Shown piece by piece: positions 7,203 through 16,376 of a stretch of 64,000 bases of DNA. The stretch covers positions 1 to 64,000 of the forward strand of contig NZ_CP063373.1 of the NCBI RefSeq assembly GCF_015160855.1, given 5' to 3'. Positions within the stretch are counted from its first letter, which is position 1, and every line of letters starts with the position of its first letter. Position numbers and translations under genes: made by a program. Under the pieces are notes generated by a model. The model was not told where the DNA came from. It saw nothing but the letters and a program-made list of their open reading frames with translations, and made no database searches. Source of the DNA: Streptomyces ferrugineus. GTDB taxonomy: Bacteria; Actinomycetota; Actinomycetes; Streptomycetales; Streptomycetaceae.

Positions 7203-10200
7203 TCAGTGCTGCCCGTGCCCCGGCACGGGGCGTGCCGCATGTCGAGCAGAGGGGTTGACCACGAGGTGTCGGGGGTCGGTGGCGTGGCGGATGGCGGTTT
7301 CGACGGCCGCGACCCGGTCGGCGAGCAGAGCGAGGGCGGCCACCGCGTGGGTGAGGGGGTCGCCCTCGCCACCGCCGAGGGCCTGGGTGCGGACGTACGC
7401 CGCCTTCAGCTCCTGCCAGCGGGCGCCCTGTTCGGCGGTGAGTGTGCCCCGCAGCTCGGCGAGTTTCAGCAGGTTGGCCTCGGCTCCCGTGGTGAGGGTC
7501 TGGGCCTCGGCCCGGTAGTGGTCGTCGATGAGGGCCGCCACTTCCGGCTCGTTCATGACCGGCTGGATCCGCTGGGCGATCTTGTTCATGTTGCGGTACG
7601 AGCCCTGGAGCTGGAACGGCGGCTCCGTGCGGGTGGCGTCCGTCTGGGCGGCGGAGGCGATGTACGCGGCGTTCACGGCGAGCACCGTCGCCCGGGCCGT
7701 GAGCAGATGGCGCAGGACGGACAGGACGCGCTCCAGCTCGGCCGGGGAGTAGGGGTGGGTGAGCCGGTCCGCCCGGGCCGTCGAGTCGCCCTCGGCGAGG
7801 CGGATGAGCAGGTCGAGGTCGGCGCGGTCGCGGCCGGCGAGGGGGGCGAGGACCGGGTTGGCCGTGAGGGCGTTCTCGATGAAGCTCAGTGCGAAAGCGT
7901 GCTGCTTGCCGGTCAGGACGTCGCCGAGGTTCCACACGTCGGCCCGGTTGGCGAGCATGTCGGGGACGTGGAAGCGGCTGCCGGACTCGGTGTACGGGTT
8001 GCCCGCCATGCAGACGGCGAAGCGCTTGCCACGCAGGTCGTAGGTGCGCGGCTCACCGCCCCGTACGCCGTCGACGCGGCGCGTGGCGTCGCACAGCGGG
8101 ATGAACTTCTGCAGCAGCTCGGGCGAGGTGTGCTGGATGTCGTCCAGGTAGAGAAGGGTGTTGTTGCCCGCCTCCAGCGCGAAGTTGACCTTCTCGACCT
8201 CCTGGCGGGCGGTGGCGTTCGGCGCCTCGGCCGGGTCGAGCGAGGTCACGCCGTGCCCCAGCGCCGGACCGCTGATCTTCACCAGCATCAGACCGAGGCG
8301 GTCGGCGACGTAGTCCATGAGGGTCGTCTTGCCGTAGCCGGGCGGGGAGATCAGCAGGAGCAGACCGCCGGTGCCGGTGCGGTTCGACTCCTCGCCCGTG
8401 GAGCCGAGCTGCTTGGCGAGGCTGTCGCCGATCAGCGGAAGGTACACCTCGTCGATGAGCCGGTTGCGGACGAAGGCGGACATCACGCGCGGGCGGTACT
8501 CGTCCAGGCGGAGCCGGGACCGCTCGCCGTCCAGGAGGGTGCCTCGGCGGTGCTGGTAGGCGCGGTGGCCGGGCACGTCCTGGGCGCGGAAGGCGCTGGT
8601 CCGGGCGAGGAGTTCGTCGACGCGGACCGTGAGGGCGCCGCCGGTGATGCGCGGGTGCGTGCCGAGCAGTCCCTCCACGGTCTCGGCCGGCGGGGCGTCC
8701 GACTCGTAGCGGGGCAGGTCGGGGCAGAGTTCCACGGCGACCGCCTCGGCCAGGTCACCGGGGGTGGTGTCGGTGCCGGTGGACGTCGTGTAGGCGGTGA
8801 GCCACGCCTCGACGAGCTGGCGGCGGGCGGCCAGGTCACCGAGGGCGGCGAGGTCCTCGTCGTACGCCGAACGCCCCACCGTACGGCGGAACTTGTCCAG
8901 CAGGGTGCGGGTGCCGGAGCTGACGACGAAGCCGTCGGGGCCGGTGGTCAGCTCGTCGAAGAGATAGTCGGCGGCGGCGCTCGCGCTCTCCGTGCCGATC
9001 GCCCGCGCCAGCTCCTCCCGCAACTCGGCGATCGCGGGTGACAGCCCGAACGTGTCACGGGCGCGGGCCAGGGACACCGCACGCCGCCGCCAGTCCTGCC
9101 GGGCCTCGGCCGTCGTCCCGTGCGCCCAGAACAGCTGGGCGGCGGCACGGGCCCCCGGCTCATGGCGGAGCAACCCCGCACCCTCGTGCAGCCGCAGCAA
9201 AGCCGTGAGGATCAGGGTGGCGTCGTGGTCGTGGACGCCGCGCTCGTAGCCCTCGTCGTACGCCTCCTCCGCCGCTCTGCGGACGAAGGCGGGCAGGTCG
9301 TCGCTCTGCGCGAGCACCGCCGGACCGTGCTCGTCGAGCAGGCGGGCGGCGAGGTGTTCGGCGCGGTAGACCTCGGGCGACTCGGACGGCAGGAGCCGGT
9401 CCCAGTAGGGGCGGGTGGTCAAGAAGTCCGGGTCGGTGACGGGGGCGCGGTAGTCGGTGCCCGTCACCGCGAAGGCCAGTGCGTCGCCCTGGGGGACCAG
9501 GGTGAGGTCGAGGGGCTGGGTGTTGACGGCGAAGCGGTGGTTGCCCAGGCGCAGGGTGCGGCCGTCGTCGGCGTACAGGTCGGTGCGGTCGCGCAGGGCG
9601 CGGGCCGCTTCCTGGCGGACCGCGTCCAGGCGGCCGTCCAGCTCCTCCGCGCGCACCTGGTCGCCGAGTTCGCGCAGCTCCCCGGCGATACGGCGCACCT
9701 TGGCGGGCATCGGGTCGGAGGTGAAGTACGTGGCGACGGCGTCCGCGTCGGCGAGCGTGGCGGAGCGCCGGGTCACCGTCCGCAGGACGCGGGCCGCGGA
9801 GTCGGCGAGGCGTTCGGCGCGGCGGGCGCGGGCGTCGGCGAGGGTCTGCTTGCGGGCGGAGAGCGCCTCGTGGATCTCGTCGCGCTTGTCGGCGAGCGCG
9901 ACGAGGAAGTCGTCGAACTCGGCGAACCGGGACTCCAGGTTCTCCACCTGGACCAGGAGGCGGGCGAGCTGCTCGTCGCACGCGTCCGGGCTGTCGGCCA
10001 CCGCGAGCGCGGCCGTGACCGCCTGGCCAAGCAGCGCCATCTCGGCGGCGAACCCGGCCCGGCTCTCCCCGTCGAGGAGGGCCCGGCGGCGGGAGTCCAC
10101 AACGGCGCGGGCCCGGTTGACGGCGCCGAGGACCTCGGCGATGCGCTCCAGCACGGAGGTGCGGACCGTGGCGTCGCCGATGTCGAGCCCGGCGACCACC

Positions 10201-12119
10201 TCGGTCACCGCGCCCATGGCGTCGGCGAGTTCGTCGAGACGGGCCGCCAGGGGCGCGGCCTCGGCGACGGTGGTGATCGCCTCGGCGTCGGCGACGAGCC
10301 GCTCGACGTCCGCGTGGTGGCCGGCGAAGGCGTCCTCGCGCGCCAGGTGGGCCACCGCCCGCTGCCCGAAGTCGGCCAGGTCGGCCTCGGTGTCGGTGGC
10401 GAGCGCGTCGATGCGGGCGGTGTCCGCGTACCGCATCTCCTTGAGCGTCAGCAGATGCCCCTGCGCCTGGCGGAGTTCGGTCAGCCCGCTCACCCAGGCG
10501 GCGGCCCCGCGTGGCGCCTCACCGCGCAGGCGGCGTACCACCGTGGCGAGGCGGGCGGCGGTCGTCTCGAGCGCGTCGGCCGCCTGCCGGGTCAGGGTCT
10601 GGACGGTCTCGAACTCGGCCAGCACCTGCTCGGCGGTGGCCCGCACCTGCGTCAGCGGCGTGTGCAGATCGCCGAGTTCGGGCTCGGCGAGCCAGTGGTG
10701 GGTGTCGGCCGCCCGGACGCAGGCGGCCAGCAGCGCCTCGTACATCTCGCTCGTCGGCGTGGTCTCGGCCGCGGCGCGCGTGAGGGAGAGGCAGTCGGAG
10801 ATGCCCCGGACGAGGTCGGCGTTGCCGACGCGGGCCAGCGGTCCGGTGCCGGTGGTCCGGGCGGCGGCGTGGGTGTCGGAGACGTACGGGGAGTTCCACC
10901 GCTGGATCGGGTGGACGCGCTGCGGCTCGTCGCTGCCGGAACGCAGCACCATCAGCGTGCCGTCGTCGAAGAGCGCCCAGCCGTGGCAGGACAGCGGGTT
11001 GGCGATCTCCTTGCGGATCAGGTTGTACGGCAGCAGCAGGGTGCGGCCCGCCGCGCGCGCGTGGAACGCGAAGAGGACGTCCTCGCCGTTCGGGGAGCGG
11101 ACCTCGCGCTCGAACTCCAGCTCCGCCGTGTCGAGTTCGTACGTCTTGTGGCTGCCGGTGGCCAGGCAGTAGCCCCCGGGGAAGACGACGCCCTGGTCCT
11201 CGGGCAGCCGGCGGCAAGCCTGCCCGATGCCGTCGAGGCGGACGACGGTCCTGGTGAGGGTGTTGAAGACCAGGTGGCGGTGGGCGTCCTCCTTGTACGG
11301 GCGGACGCGCAGCAGGATCAGGGCGCCCACGCGCGCGTACGCGATGTCGGCGTCCGCGAGGGACTGCAGCGGCTCGTCGACCGGCTCGGCGTGGATCCCC
11401 TCCCCCGTCTCGGTGTCGTCCTCGGCCTTGACGGTGAGGGTGCCGCCGAGCGTCTCGACGAAGATCTCGCCCTCGATGGACACGTGCGGGTGGCGGCCCA
11501 GGACGTGGTCCTCGCGGGTCGTCGCGGTCCACGCGAAGTCGTGGGAGGGCGGCAGGACGTGGTCGCGGTCGCCGCGCGCGTCCAGGAAGGCGGCCTGTCC
11601 GTCGTCGGACAGCGACCAGCGCAGGACGCGGATGTCGCCGGGCTTGTCGCCGGTCTGGAAGACGGCCAGCAGCTTGCCCTCGACACGGCGCAACTGCAGG
11701 AGGCGGGCCTGACGGTAGTAGCGGTGCAGGGCGGCGAACTCCCGCAGGAAGTCGGGGTCGTCGAGCAGTCCGGGCACGGCGTCGTCGGGCAGCCGGTTCA
11801 GGTCGCGGTCGTGCAGGGCGAGGACGTCGCCCACGGCGGTCTCGGTCTCCGGCTTCGTACCGAGTGCGATGTTGTAGCCGAACAGCAGCACATCGCCGAC
11901 GGCCACGATGTCGCGGGGCACACCGGCCTGCTCGGTGCGCAGCCGCTCGGTGCCGCCGAGTTCGAGCCGGGTGGAGCCGAACTCCTCGATACGCCGGGCG
12001 TTGAGCGCCTCGGCCCGCCGGGCGAGCTCGGCGGCCTGCGCGGTGAGCCGGTCGCGCAGCACCTCGTAGGTGCCGGTGTCGAGCGCGTCGTGGGTGCCGG
12101 TGTCCAGGCCGGTGGTCAT
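7203..12119 (-). CDS. Giant AAA ATPase with DUF3686-type N-terminal region
   Basis: 1638 residues. The N-terminal ~500 residues (propeller-like, with VLLFGYNIALGTKPETE and SHDFAWT) match what I know as the DUF3686/'DNA repair ATPase' family. Residues about 500-900 are helical, Ala/Glu/Arg-rich and probably coiled coil. An AAA module follows near 1250: Walker A SPPGYGKTT (~1258), Walker B LLYLDDIQH (~1323), and CMAGNPYTESGSRF as a sensor region. It resembles MoxR-like ATPases. It is the last gene of an operon with a flotillin and a YqiJ-like membrane protein, so it may remodel proteins at flotillin membrane domains (inference). ATG 12119 follows GAGAGGGA. The last codons run into a hairpin region at 7211-7228. 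The 'DNA repair' label of the family is not supported by anything seen here. Confidence 0.8.
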   Translation of the reverse strand: MTTGLDTGTHDALDTGTYEVLRDRLTAQAAELARRAEALNARRIEEFGSTRLELGGTERLRTEQAGVPRDIVAVGDVLLFGYNIALGTKPETETAVGDVLALHDRDLNRLPDDAVPGLLDDPDFLREFAALHRYYRQARLLQLRRVEGKLLAVFQTGDKPGDIRVLRWSLSDDGQAAFLDARGDRDHVLPPSHDFAWTATTREDHVLGRHPHVSIEGEIFVETLGGTLTVKAEDDTETGEGIHAEPVDEPLQSLADADIAYARVGALILLRVRPYKEDAHRHLVFNTLTRTVVRLDGIGQACRRLPEDQGVVFPGGYCLATGSHKTYELDTAELEFEREVRSPNGEDVLFAFHARAAGRTLLLPYNLIRKEIANPLSCHGWALFDDGTLMVLRSGSDEPQRVHPIQRWNSPYVSDTHAAARTTGTGPLARVGNADLVRGISDCLSLTRAAAETTPTSEMYEALLAACVRAADTHHWLAEPELGDLHTPLTQVRATAEQVLAEFETVQTLTRQAADALETTAARLATVVRRLRGEAPRGAAAWVSGLTELRQAQGHLLTLKEMRYADTARIDALATDTEADLADFGQRAVAHLAREDAFAGHHADVERLVADAEAITTVAEAAPLAARLDELADAMGAVTEVVAGLDIGDATVRTSVLERIAEVLGAVNRARAVVDSRRRALLDGESRAGFAAEMALLGQAVTAALAVADSPDACDEQLARLLVQVENLESRFAEFDDFLVALADKRDEIHEALSARKQTLADARARRAERLADSAARVLRTVTRRSATLADADAVATYFTSDPMPAKVRRIAGELRELGDQVRAEELDGRLDAVRQEAARALRDRTDLYADDGRTLRLGNHRFAVNTQPLDLTLVPQGDALAFAVTGTDYRAPVTDPDFLTTRPYWDRLLPSESPEVYRAEHLAARLLDEHGPAVLAQSDDLPAFVRRAAEEAYDEGYERGVHDHDATLILTALLRLHEGAGLLRHEPGARAAAQLFWAHGTTAEARQDWRRRAVSLARARDTFGLSPAIAELREELARAIGTESASAAADYLFDELTTGPDGFVVSSGTRTLLDKFRRTVGRSAYDEDLAALGDLAARRQLVEAWLTAYTTSTGTDTTPGDLAEAVAVELCPDLPRYESDAPPAETVEGLLGTHPRITGGALTVRVDELLARTSAFRAQDVPGHRAYQHRRGTLLDGERSRLRLDEYRPRVMSAFVRNRLIDEVYLPLIGDSLAKQLGSTGEESNRTGTGGLLLLISPPGYGKTTLMDYVADRLGLMLVKISGPALGHGVTSLDPAEAPNATARQEVEKVNFALEAGNNTLLYLDDIQHTSPELLQKFIPLCDATRRVDGVRGGEPRTYDLRGKRFAVCMAGNPYTESGSRFHVPDMLANRADVWNLGDVLTGKQHAFALSFIENALTANPVLAPLAGRDRADLDLLIRLAEGDSTARADRLTHPYSPAELERVLSVLRHLLTARATVLAVNAAYIASAAQTDATRTEPPFQLQGSYRNMNKIAQRIQPVMNEPEVAALIDDHYRAEAQTLTTGAEANLLKLAELRGTLTAEQGARWQELKAAYVRTQALGGGEGDPLTHAVAALALLADRVAAVETAIRHATDPRHLVVNPSARHAARPVPGHGQH

Positions 12120-12162
12120 GGGTCCCTCTCAAGAAGTCGGTCGCTTTCCCGGCAGGAAAGGA

Positions 12163-12208
12163 CGCGGTCCGGAGCTGCCGTCCCCTCGTGCGGCAGCTCC
12201 GGACCGCG
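12163..12208 (-). terminator. Perfect 18-bp hairpin between flotillin and ATPase genes
   Basis: CGCGGTCCGGAGCTGCCG at 12163-12180 pairs perfectly with 12191-12208 across a 10-nt loop. It lies in the 109-bp gap inside the operon, so it can lower expression of the ATPase relative to the flotillin or protect the upstream mRNA. Confidence 0.7.
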
Positions 12209-12228
12209 GGTCTGTGGGCCCGGGTCGG

Positions 12229-14262
12229 TCAGCCCTTGGCGCTGCCGTTGAGCGTCGTCAGCGGGGTGTCGGCGAGGCCCAGCTCGCCGGCCTTGTCGAG
12301 CAGTTGCTTCACCTGCCCGGCGTTGCCGCCACCGCCGTTCATCAGCTTCATCAGCAGCGCGGACACGGTCAGGTTCTGCACGTCGGCCGTGGACACCGAG
12401 CCGAGGACCCGGCTGAGGTCGTCCGTGAAGCTCGACGTGCCGTCCAGCCAGGGCCCCGCCAGCGCCTGCGCGGTCTCGGAGTGCTGCACGAAGCCGTCGA
12501 CGCCCTTGCCGAGCGCGATGGAGGACACCAGCCGGTCGAAGAAGACCGACTCGCCGCCGACGATGTTGATGTCGGCGCTCTCCAGCCCGGTGGCCAGCAC
12601 CGTGGCCTGCGCCTCGGCGACCTGCCGCTGCACGTCGAGGCCGGCGAGCCGGATGTCCTTCTCGGCCTCCAGGCGCAGCCGGTACTCCTCGTGCGTGCGG
12701 GACGCCTCGTCGAGGGCGGCCATCGCGGCGGCCTTCTCGGTGAGACCGGCGGCCTCGGCCTTCAGCTTCTCGCCGATGGCCGCCGCCTCGGCGAGCGCCT
12801 TGGCCCTGGCGCCCTCGGCCTCGGCCAGCATGCGCGCCTGCGTCGCCTCGGCCTCCGCACGGCCGGCCTTCTCGATGACCTCGGCCTCCTTGTCCCGGAC
12901 CTGGACGGTGGCCAGCCCCTCGGCGGCGGACTCGGCCTGGACGCCCTCGGCGAGCCGCAGCTTGGCCTGGGCGTCGAGGTCGGCGCTCTTCAGCCGGGCC
13001 TCGGCGAGGGTGAGTTCCTCGGCGGCGCGGTGCACGGCGGCCTGCTCGGCGGCCTCCGCGGCCTTGATGTCCTTGACCAGCTTCTCCTGCGCCTCGGCCT
13101 CGGCGGCGATGATGACGGCCTGACGCTCGCGCTCGGCCTCCTCGACGGCGCGCAGCCGCTTGATGGACTCCTCCTGCTCGGCGACCGTACGGTCCACGGC
13201 GACCCGCTCGCGCACGACCTCGGCGATCGCCCGCTTCTCCCCCTCGACCTCCTTCTCGGCGGCGATCCGCGTCAGCTCGGTCTCCCGCTCCCGGGCGATG
13301 ACCTCCAGGAGGCGGTCCTTCTCGATGCGCTCGTTCTCGACGGCGATGACCCGCTCGCGGTTCTTCGCGGCGACGGCGACCTCACGGGCCTGGTTCTCAC
13401 GCTGGACGCCGAGCTGCTCCTCGGTGCGCAGGAACGCGCCCTGCGCCCGCAGCCGCTCCTCCTCCACCACCCGCGCGGTCTCGGCCTCCTCGCGGGCCCG
13501 TACGGTCTCGATCTCGCGGCGCTGCTTGATCTCGGCGTCGGCCTGCCGACGCTCCAGCTCCAGGATGGCCTCGCGGGCGTCGACGTTCTGCCGGGTGATC
13601 TCCTTCTCCTCGGTGCGCTGGAACTCGTTGGTGCGCACGTGCTCGATCGCCGTCAGCTCGGTGATCTTGCGGATGCCCTGGGCGTCGAGGACGTTGGCCG
13701 GGTCGAGCTGGGCCAGCGGCGTCTGCTCCAGGTAGTCGATCGCCGCGTCCTCCAGGTGGTAGCCGCTGAGGTCGACGCCGATGACCTCGATGATCCGGTA
13801 CCTGAGCTCCTCGCGCTTGGTGTAGAGGTCGGTGAAGTCCATCTGCTTGCCGACGGTCTTCAGCGCCTCGGAGAACTTCGCGTGGAACAGCTCCTGCAGC
13901 GTCTCGCGATGGCTCGCCCGCGCCGTGCCGACCGCCTGGGCGACCTTGACGACGTCCTCCACGGTCTTGTTGACCTTGACGAAGAACGAGATCCGGATGT
14001 CGGCGCGGATGTTGTCCCGGCAGATCAGCCCTTCCTTGCCGGCCCGGGTGATCTCGATGGTCTTCACCGAGATGTCCATCACCTCGGCCTTGTGCAGCAC
14101 CGGCAGGACGACCTGCCCGGTGAAGGTCACGTCGACCTTGCGCATCTTGGAGACGATCAGCGCCTTGCCCTGCTCCACCTTGCGGAACAGCCGGGAGACG
14201 ACGAGTACGGCGATCAGGCAGAGGGCGACGAGCACGCCGATGCCCACGGTCATGGCAATCAT
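12229..14262 (-). CDS. Flotillin/SPFH-domain membrane protein (YqiK-like)
   Basis: 677 residues. One N-terminal membrane helix (about 5-25) is followed by an SPFH/band-7 domain (VEQGKALIVSKMRKVDVTF..., IDYLEQTPLAQLDPANVLDA near 175) and a very long Glu/Ala/Arg-rich coiled coil (about 200-560). The C-terminal region has LESADINIVGGESVFFDRLV, typical of flotillins. Such proteins form membrane microdomains on the inner leaflet. The arrangement with a YqiJ-like small membrane gene upstream is as in E. coli yqiJ-yqiK. Start ATG at 14262 has AAGGA about 8 nt upstream. Downstream lie an 18-bp hairpin and the giant ATPase. Confidence 0.9.
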   Translation of the reverse strand: MIAMTVGIGVLVALCLIAVLVVSRLFRKVEQGKALIVSKMRKVDVTFTGQVVLPVLHKAEVMDISVKTIEITRAGKEGLICRDNIRADIRISFFVKVNKTVEDVVKVAQAVGTARASHRETLQELFHAKFSEALKTVGKQMDFTDLYTKREELRYRIIEVIGVDLSGYHLEDAAIDYLEQTPLAQLDPANVLDAQGIRKITELTAIEHVRTNEFQRTEEKEITRQNVDAREAILELERRQADAEIKQRREIETVRAREEAETARVVEEERLRAQGAFLRTEEQLGVQRENQAREVAVAAKNRERVIAVENERIEKDRLLEVIARERETELTRIAAEKEVEGEKRAIAEVVRERVAVDRTVAEQEESIKRLRAVEEAERERQAVIIAAEAEAQEKLVKDIKAAEAAEQAAVHRAAEELTLAEARLKSADLDAQAKLRLAEGVQAESAAEGLATVQVRDKEAEVIEKAGRAEAEATQARMLAEAEGARAKALAEAAAIGEKLKAEAAGLTEKAAAMAALDEASRTHEEYRLRLEAEKDIRLAGLDVQRQVAEAQATVLATGLESADINIVGGESVFFDRLVSSIALGKGVDGFVQHSETAQALAGPWLDGTSSFTDDLSRVLGSVSTADVQNLTVSALLMKLMNGGGGNAGQVKQLLDKAGELGLADTPLTTLNGSAKG

Positions 14263-14350
14263 CAGTGAGGTCCTTGGCAGGTAGGGAGGGTGTGAGCCCC
14301 CTCAGGGCTGGGAGAAGTCGCGCGTCGAGCGGCGCGGTCGCTCAGGTCGC

Positions 14351-14740
14351 TCAGGCCGTCGTCCGGGACGGCCCGCGTTCATCGGGGAAGAGCCGATGCA
14401 GCGGCCGTACCAGCAGTTGGGTCGCGCACCAGGCGGCCACCGCCGCGGCGACGGGAACCACGAGTCCGGTCAGGATGCGCGCCGCTCCGGAGGAGACGAC
14501 CGGTTCGATCAGGAGGTCGGCGCCGAGACTGGCGGACCAGGCGAGCGCCGTCAGCACCGAGAACGCGACCGCGACCGGCACTCCCCCCAGGCCCCAGGCA
14601 TCGGCGTCCACGTCCTCGTCGAAGCAGTCGGAGCCGGTGGCGCCCACGGCGACGAGCAGCCAGAAGCCGGCGACGACGACCAGGGCGACGGTGAAGAAGA
14701 AGGTCGGGAAGCCGGTGGCGGCTTCGACGAACGTCCGCAT
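14351..14740 (-). CDS. Small membrane protein, YqiJ/NfeD-like N-terminal part
   Basis: 129 residues with three hydrophobic helices. The start, FVEAATGFPTFFFTVALVVV followed by a conserved Asp-rich stretch (DCFDEDVDADAWG), resembles the membrane part of YqiJ, the OB-fold partner protein of flotillins. The usual C-terminal OB-fold domain is absent: the protein ends about 20 residues after its last helix. ATG 14740 is chosen over longer frames because GGGGGG lies just upstream and the helix follows directly. It is the first gene of the flotillin operon, 88 bp before the flotillin start. Confidence 0.65.
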   Translation of the reverse strand: MRTFVEAATGFPTFFFTVALVVVAGFWLLVAVGATGSDCFDEDVDADAWGLGGVPVAVAFSVLTALAWSASLGADLLIEPVVSSGAARILTGLVVPVAAAVAAWCATQLLVRPLHRLFPDERGPSRTTA

Positions 14741-15044
14741 TCCCGACCCCCCGATCATCCTGTCCGTAACGGCGGCGGCACGTCCTCCGGGCCCCGATGC
14801 AGTCACCTGCCGGTGCCCGGCATCGGGGCCGTCCCGCGTGCTCCCCTCGATCCTTATCCTGCCGCCCCGAGGGCCTCGTCGCATTGCCGCATTCCGGCAG
14901 TCTTCGCCTCCCCCTCCATGCCGGACTGCGTAAGGAAGGCGTCAAGACTCACGCCAGGACTCGGGTCAGGACTCAGGTCAGGACCCATGTCAGGACCCGT
15001 GCCAGGACCCGTGTCAGGACTCATGTCAGGACGCCGCCGGACCG
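14741..15044. other. Intergenic region holding a 12-bp tandem repeat
   Basis: No gene is supported between the nhaA stop and the YqiJ-like start. About a third of the gap is the 12-bp repeat listed separately at 14941-15036; the promoter of the flotillin operon should lie in 14741-14900. Confidence 0.6.
14941..15036. repeat. Eight-copy 12-bp tandem repeat
   Basis: Eight back-to-back units of consensus GTCAGGACyCrT lie directly downstream of the nhaA stop codon. The period is a multiple of three, so open frames cross it on both strands (T-R-V-R-T-H-V-R type or S-P-D-T-G-P type), but neither has a start with a ribosome site. Confidence 0.85.
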
Positions 15045-16376
15045 TCAGCCGGCCGCCCTGTCCTGCCGTTCGTCCACCGCGGTCGATTCCCCGGCGTCCT
15101 GCTGGTAGATGTCGGGAATGCCGTCGGCGTCGGCGTCGACGGTCTCCTTCTCGTACAGGACCCGGTAGACCCGGTTGCGGCGGCGCAGCAGTACGGCGGC
15201 GAGGAGTGCGGAGGTCAGGGAGCCGACGAGGACGGCGGCCTTGACGTGCTCGATCTGGGTGGCGCCGGAGAAGGAGAGGTCGCCGATGAGCAGGGCGACC
15301 GTGAAGCCGATACCGGCCAGTACGGCCAGCGCGAAGACGTCGGCCCAGGCCAGATCGGGGTTGAGCCGGGCGCGGGTGAAGCGGACCGCGAGGTAGGTGC
15401 CGCCGAAGACGCCCACGGTCTTGCCGAGCACCAGGCCCAGGACCACACCGAGCAGCTCCGCGGAGGTGAACACCTCGCGCAGGGCACTCGCGGAGACGCC
15501 GACGCCGGCGGCGAACAGGGCGAACAGCGGGACGGCGATGCCCGCGGACAGGGGGTGCAGAAGGTGTCCCGTGCGCTCGCCCGGCGACTCCTTCTCGCCC
15601 TTGTCGCGGGTGGCGCGCAGGATCAGGCCCATGGCGACGCCGGCCACGGTGGCGTGGACACCGCCGTTGTACATCAGCGCCCAGGTCGTGATCCCGAGGG
15701 GCACGTACCACCACCAGCCGGTCACCCGCATCCGCTGGAGCAGATAGAAGACGACCAGCCCCGCGAAGGCTCCCGCCAGCGCGAACAGGTTGAGATCGTC
15801 GGTGAAGAAGACGGCGATGACCAGGATCGCGCCGAGGTCGTCGACCACGGCCAGGGTGAGCAGGAAGGCCCGCAGCGCGGCGGGCAGGTGGGTGGACAGG
15901 ACCGCGAGGACGGCGAGCGCGAAGGCGATGTCGGTGGCCATCGGCACCGCCCATCCACTCAGGCTGCCGCCGCCGGAGCCCGCGGTCGCCACGTAGACGG
16001 CGGCGGGCACCGCCATGCCGCACAGGGCGGCGACCACCGGCAGGGTGGCCGTGGCCGGGGTGCGCAACTCGCCGACGACTAGTTCGCGCTTCAGCTCGAT
16101 CCCGGCGACCAGGAAGAAGACGGTCAGCAGCCCGTCCGCGGTCCAGTGGCCGACCGAGAGGTCCAGGCCGAGGTCCGGTATGCCGAAGTGGAAGTCGCGT
16201 ATTCGCTCATAGGAGTCCGCGATGGGACTGTTCGCCCAGATCAGGGCCACCACCGCGGCGACCAGCAGGACCAGGCCACCGACCGTCTCCGTCCGCAGGG
16301 CCCGGGTGACCTCCTGCCGCTCGGGGAGCGGGAGCAACCCGAGGAAGTAGGAGCGGGGACGCGGGGCACCGACCAT
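15045..16376 (-). CDS. nhaA: Na+/H+ antiporter NhaA
   Basis: 443 residues, eleven to twelve membrane helices. NhaA hallmarks are clear: FFLVAGIELKRELVVGEL, PMATDIAFALAVLAV, and LAVVDDLGAILVIAVFFT with the paired Asp residues of the Na+/H+ site, then NPDLAWADVFALAVLAGIGF near the end. It expels Na+ or Li+ in exchange for protons. The C-terminal tail (DADADGIPDIYQQDAGES) resembles a Ca-binding dockerin-like Asp loop but is short. ATG 16376 has GGAGG 9 nt upstream. The mRNA leader (16377-16475) carries the element shared with the CPA1 antiporter at 3569. A 12-bp tandem repeat follows the stop. Confidence 0.93.
   Translation of the reverse strand: MVGAPRPRSYFLGLLPLPERQEVTRALRTETVGGLVLLVAAVVALIWANSPIADSYERIRDFHFGIPDLGLDLSVGHWTADGLLTVFFLVAGIELKRELVVGELRTPATATLPVVAALCGMAVPAAVYVATAGSGGGSLSGWAVPMATDIAFALAVLAVLSTHLPAALRAFLLTLAVVDDLGAILVIAVFFTDDLNLFALAGAFAGLVVFYLLQRMRVTGWWWYVPLGITTWALMYNGGVHATVAGVAMGLILRATRDKGEKESPGERTGHLLHPLSAGIAVPLFALFAAGVGVSASALREVFTSAELLGVVLGLVLGKTVGVFGGTYLAVRFTRARLNPDLAWADVFALAVLAGIGFTVALLIGDLSFSGATQIEHVKAAVLVGSLTSALLAAVLLRRRNRVYRVLYEKETVDADADGIPDIYQQDAGESTAVDERQDRAAG

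Noticed and set aside
6302..7372. Minus-strand frame with 51-residue repeats through the 153-bp repeat
   Set aside because: The period is a multiple of three, so a repeat in protein is automatic. It overlaps the RCK gene and has no ribosome site.
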